Origin: Polymyxa betae
Taxonomy: Eukaryota; Endomyxa; Phytomyxea; Plasmodiophorida; Plasmodiophoridae
Assembly: GCA_003693705.1 (NCBI GenBank)
Contig: RBZT01000348.1
Location: 62,001 to 126,000, forward strand
Direction of reading: 5' to 3'
Length of the DNA stretch: 64,000 nt
The notes under the pieces: model-generated
Databases searched by the model: none
What the model was told of the DNA's origin: nothing
What the model saw: only the letters and a program-made list of their open reading frames with translations
Shown here: positions 61,101-64,000 of the stretch, in pieces
Numbering within the stretch: position 1 is the stretch's first letter
Layout of the letters: each line of letters starts with the position of its first letter
Translations under genes and position numbers: made by a program

Positions 61101-64000
61101 AGAGGACATGCCTATACTGGGATATCTGCATATGCAACCCTTAAACCCTAGCCCACGTACTTCATGATGTAGATTGGACAAGGCCCAGATACAGGCCAGT
61201 TGGACATCGACATCCGCCGATTCGATGAGCTGCGCGAAAATGTCGTCTTCGCTGGCCCGTGCGATCTTCAGCTGAACATCCTTGAACGATAAAATATGCC
61301 CGATCGCCCACGACACTGCAACGATACTGGGTTTTTAGGGTACAGCGACCAACGCGTGTCGTACCGGAATGGCGAATTTCCCGATCGGAATCGTTCAGGC
61401 ATTTCAGAAGCGGGAACACCCCATCTTGGACGATGAACTGACGGAATTGCGGAAAGTACGCGATGTTCGCGAACGTACGCGCCACCAAACGACGAACCTG
61501 CCAACAATATTAAAGAAATCTCCCAAAAATCAATGTAAATTGATCAAACCAAACGTAAGAAATCATCAAGACCACATTGTCAAATTTCAGCGTAAAAAAG
61601 GCGAAGTTTCTAGCAGACCTGAACGTCAGAATGGTCGAGCATCTGTACGAGAGCCTGAACGCCGCGTTCTTCCCCGAAACTCTTTACACAGATATCGTAC
61701 ACGGTCAGCTGGGTCAGAAGCTGAGCCCTATCGACCAATTGAGAACCCTAAAACCCTAGACCCGTCAAAACGCCCGACATCTGTCGCGTACAGGCCACCT
61801 CCCGCTTGCGCCATTCGGCACCCTCTTGCAGCAGGAACTGGGTGATACCTGCCTGCAGCATGAACCGAACATTCTTCTCGTGCAGCGCCAATGTCGACAG
61901 TGCACTAGCACGAGAGTCAGCACGACCCCCCAATACGACACCCAAGCGGTACCTTAAGGCTTGAACTTTCGCGGTCGGGTCCATACATCTGGCCACAGCA
62001 ATGAAGGCCTCCATCACCGATTGTACAGCGAACATGGAATGCATGTACATGGTCGATACAATATTGATCATGAACAGCGACGTATGCTATTATAGCGCAT
62101 TGAGCAAATGAACGGAGGGGACGGTACGGCCGCGAGAGACCTGAAGCAGCTCGACATCACCGGTCTCGATAAAGGCGGGCAGACCACGGAACACGAACGG
62201 GCCAGCATCGGTGAAATGTTCCTGATTGATCAGATGGAAGCTCATATTGGCCAACACGTACATACAGCACCGACGTTCCTCTATGGGTTTGGCATCAATA
62301 AACCCAATCGCACGCCAAAATTCGATCATGGCAAATGATTGGAAAACAAAACAATGAGAACAGTATGTCCAAAACACAGAGAAAGATCGATAAACTGACC
62401 GAGATCTCCCTGTGAGCTCTCACATAATGTCAGGAACGATTTGACAATGTTCACATCCATGAGATCAACAGGTGTATGTTCATGACTAGCGAACGATCCT
62501 GCAGCCCAGATCAGATAGACGACCATGACGCCAACGGGGCCAGTACCGACCCAGGGCGTTGAACGCGTATTTGCGGAAGGCGGCGTGCGGCGACCGGACG
62601 AACGGGGCGATCACCTGAATGACACGCGTCCGTTTCAGTTCTTCGAGGATTTCGGGGACGCCGGCGCATAGACGTGATAGAATGTGAACGCCCAGTGATT
62701 GCAGCGACATCGAGCCTGGAGCAGTCTCAGAACCGACGCCAGCGACAACGATTGACGATGGCGAACCTTTCCGAACGAATTTGACGACGAAGTCGAGAAG
62801 TTTGGTCCCGATCATGGTACGTTGTACTTCTTCGCTGTCGCAGATGTTCAACAAGAACCGCAGCGCTTCTTGTTGGACTTCGGACGACTCCTAAACCGGT
62901 TATAAATCATCGGATGGATTTCCCGAATATGGCGCGACCTGTCCCATGAAATGCTCGATCAAGGGTAGGTTTCGATACCACTTGTACGACGCCCGAACCT
63001 ATCAATGTCCATCATTACAGTATCATTAGAAACGCACCAAACAAGAAATCGTGACAATCGAAAACGGGCAATGACGCAGCGATACCTTGGGCGCCTTCGT
63101 AACATTACTGAGGACTTCAGCGACGGCTAACTGAAATGGTGGATCAGGCCATCGCTGAGCGATCTCCAGGATCTGTTTAACGGAAACGGCGGCGAACGTC
63201 TCCCGCGCCACATTATCACGCAGCATGGTCACGATGAACGATAGCGCCGACATGGCCGTCTCCATGGAATCCGTCCCGAGGATGTTCTGGACAGCCTGAC
63301 AAAACCCTAAACCCTAACAACACCCCCTGTTGAAACTCGCGGACCTGAAACGATGCCCTCGAGCTCAGGAACTCATGCAATGCCTCATTGGCGGCCAGAT
63401 TTGATAGCAGCATGGCGAAATAACGCTGAACTTCGCTGTCTTTACTGCTCGCTAATTCGAAGAAGACAGTCAGTTGCATCTGTAGCTCATCCATAATGAG
63501 TCCATGCGAGGCGATATTCGCCGCCAAGTTCGATAGAGAGAGCAGCGCATATCGAGTTAATTCATTATCTTGTTCCATGGAAGTAACCTGAGCGGGTTGT
63601 TAGTTGAATAGGACACGACGCGGAGGGGTTGGTCGTACCAGAAGCGAGAGCGGTTGTAGGATCTGCTTGACGCAGATGTACCGATGATATTCGACATTCT
63701 CGGATATGATCGCGCACATGATACAGCTGAAGAACAGCGACGCGCTATCGTTATCTTTAAGAGCGGCCGTGATCACATCTAGACATCCTGTGGACCAATC
63801 CCATCAATAAATCAATACGGAGCTCTATCGGATACCACAACCTGCATGGATCATATCGCCCTGATAGGCCCGATTCGACGACAGATTCGCCAGAGCCCTC
63901 GTAGCGCCCTGACGCACACGCGCATCCCTCGACATCGCCAAATGCACCAAGTTATCGATTCCTGTACGACGATTTAATCGTCACCTGGGCAAGCACGTCG
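55158..64000 (-). CDS. giant armadillo-repeat protein, 5' end outside window
   Basis: At least 8.8 kb of minus-strand exons encoding ARM repeats from the window edge to a stop at 55158. Typical repeat cores are RVRQGATRALANLSSNRAYQ, TRYALLSLSNLAANIASHG, VQLACIWALSNLHHEV and VQALVQMLDHSDVQ. Exons of 100-300 bases are separated by introns of about 48-60 nt (e.g. 49 nt near 63290-63340). Many introns hold telomere-like repeats (listed separately). The sequence lacks any catalytic domain in the visible part; it ends FGVTADIKRQVSSMF. ARM solenoids serve as protein-binding scaffolds (Vac8, catenin, ciliary ARMC types); which of these applies cannot be told. More GC-rich than the ATM gene. Some exon boundaries (57640-58200, 58200-60500) remain uncertain. 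Confidence 0.82.
57432..57453 (-). repeat. telomere-like repeat inside intron
   Basis: On the coding (minus) strand: GAGGGTTGAGGGTTTAGGG within a predicted 49-nt intron beginning GTCGAGGG and ending GATCCAG. Confidence 0.75.
57745..57762 (-). repeat. telomere-like repeat forming an intron 5' splice site
   Basis: Coding strand GGTTAGGGTTTTAGGGTT. The frame is best kept if the 48-nt intron starts exactly at this GTTAGGG, so the repeat itself supplies the donor. Confidence 0.7.
58813..58828 (-). repeat. telomere-like repeat inside intron
   Basis: Coding strand TTAGGGTTTAGGGTTT, starting 7 bases after the donor of a predicted 52-nt intron (GTCTGATTAGGG...CCACAG). Confidence 0.78.
60497..60507 (-). 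repeat. single telomere-like unit inside intron
   Basis: Coding strand GGTTAGGGTTT near the 3' end of a predicted intron starting GTGAGTGC and ending TGTTCAG. Confidence 0.6.
61136..61151 (-). repeat. telomere-like repeat inside intron
   Basis: Coding strand CTAGGGTTTAAGGGTT, about 8 bases after a GTACGTGG donor. Confidence 0.65.
61329..61341 (+). repeat. telomere-like repeat inside intron, opposite orientation
   Basis: Here the plus strand reads GGGTTTTTAGGGT, so the coding strand carries ACCCTAAAAACCC, inside a short intron ending GTTGCAG. Confidence 0.65.
61744..61759 (-). repeat. telomere-like repeat inside intron
   Basis: Coding strand CTAGGGTTTTAGGGTT, within a predicted 51-nt intron (GTTTTGACGG...GGCTCAG). 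Confidence 0.72.
63301..63318 (-). repeat. telomere-like repeat inside intron
   Basis: Coding strand GTTAGGGTTTAGGGTTTT, directly before the TGTCAG acceptor of a 49-nt intron; removing it joins RASFQ to AVQNILGTDSM in frame. Confidence 0.8.

Noticed and set aside
61369-61845. Plus-strand open frame of 158 codons
   Set aside because: Antisense to several armadillo-repeat exons and crosses their introns.
57425-63320. Chromosome end or subtelomere
   Set aside because: The telomere-like tracts are only one to three units long, lie within introns of a continuous gene, and coding sequence continues past them to the window edge.
1-64000. CRISPR arrays, rRNA genes, tRNA genes, bacterial operons
   Set aside because: None recognised by eye; the spliceosomal introns show the DNA is eukaryotic nuclear. 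A tRNA scan could still find a gene I missed.

Overview
This is nuclear DNA from a compact eukaryotic genome of moderate GC content. Genes lie on both strands and are cut by many very short GT-AG introns, mostly 37-60 nt, often with a CTAAC/CTGAC-like branch site just upstream of the acceptor. Most coding regions only become readable once these introns are removed. I placed exon joins by hand from frame continuity and family similarity, so individual splice sites are predictions. The gene set points to an early-branching member of the fungal side of the opisthokonts (aphelid, rozellid or chytrid-like). The pointers are fungal-type alpha-aminoadipate lysine synthesis (LYS1 and LYS2), chitin deacetylases, a Crypton recombinase with a fungal-type GCR1_C domain, PET127, and an AGPS that most crown fungi lack. 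This is inference; another protist lineage is not excluded.

Layout, left to right. 1-3984 (minus): the 5' part of a mitochondrial-looking helical protein and a tubulin tyrosine ligase-like protein. About 4508-5525: unresolved plus-strand exons. 5669-7728 (plus): peroxisomal ether-lipid enzyme AGPS. 8035-13857 (minus): EFR3-like PI4-kinase scaffold and a mid-SUN-domain membrane protein. 14440-17296 (plus): long coiled-coil protein. 17965-27123: two chitin deacetylase paralogues in the same orientation, flanking a decayed Crypton-type tyrosine-recombinase element, a small secreted protein and orphan exons. 27267-39173 (plus): ATM/Tel1 checkpoint kinase and a PHD-finger protein. 39228-47711 (mostly minus): small gene fragments, COG1, PET127, NOC4 and a glutathione S-transferase. 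48241-54831 (plus): one very long gene fusing saccharopine dehydrogenase (LYS1) to alpha-aminoadipate reductase (LYS2). 55158-64000 (minus, open at the window edge): a giant armadillo-repeat gene whose introns repeatedly carry telomere-like TTTAGGG/TTTTAGGG motifs.

Most genes are ordinary housekeeping functions: cytoskeleton, membrane trafficking, lipid synthesis, DNA damage signalling, ribosome assembly, mitochondrial RNA and lysine synthesis. The standout observations are the LYS1-LYS2 fusion, the telomere-like repeats inside introns of a single gene, the Crypton remnant lodged between duplicated chitin deacetylases, and a TFDN replacement of the usual TFDD metal-binding motif in both deacetylases.
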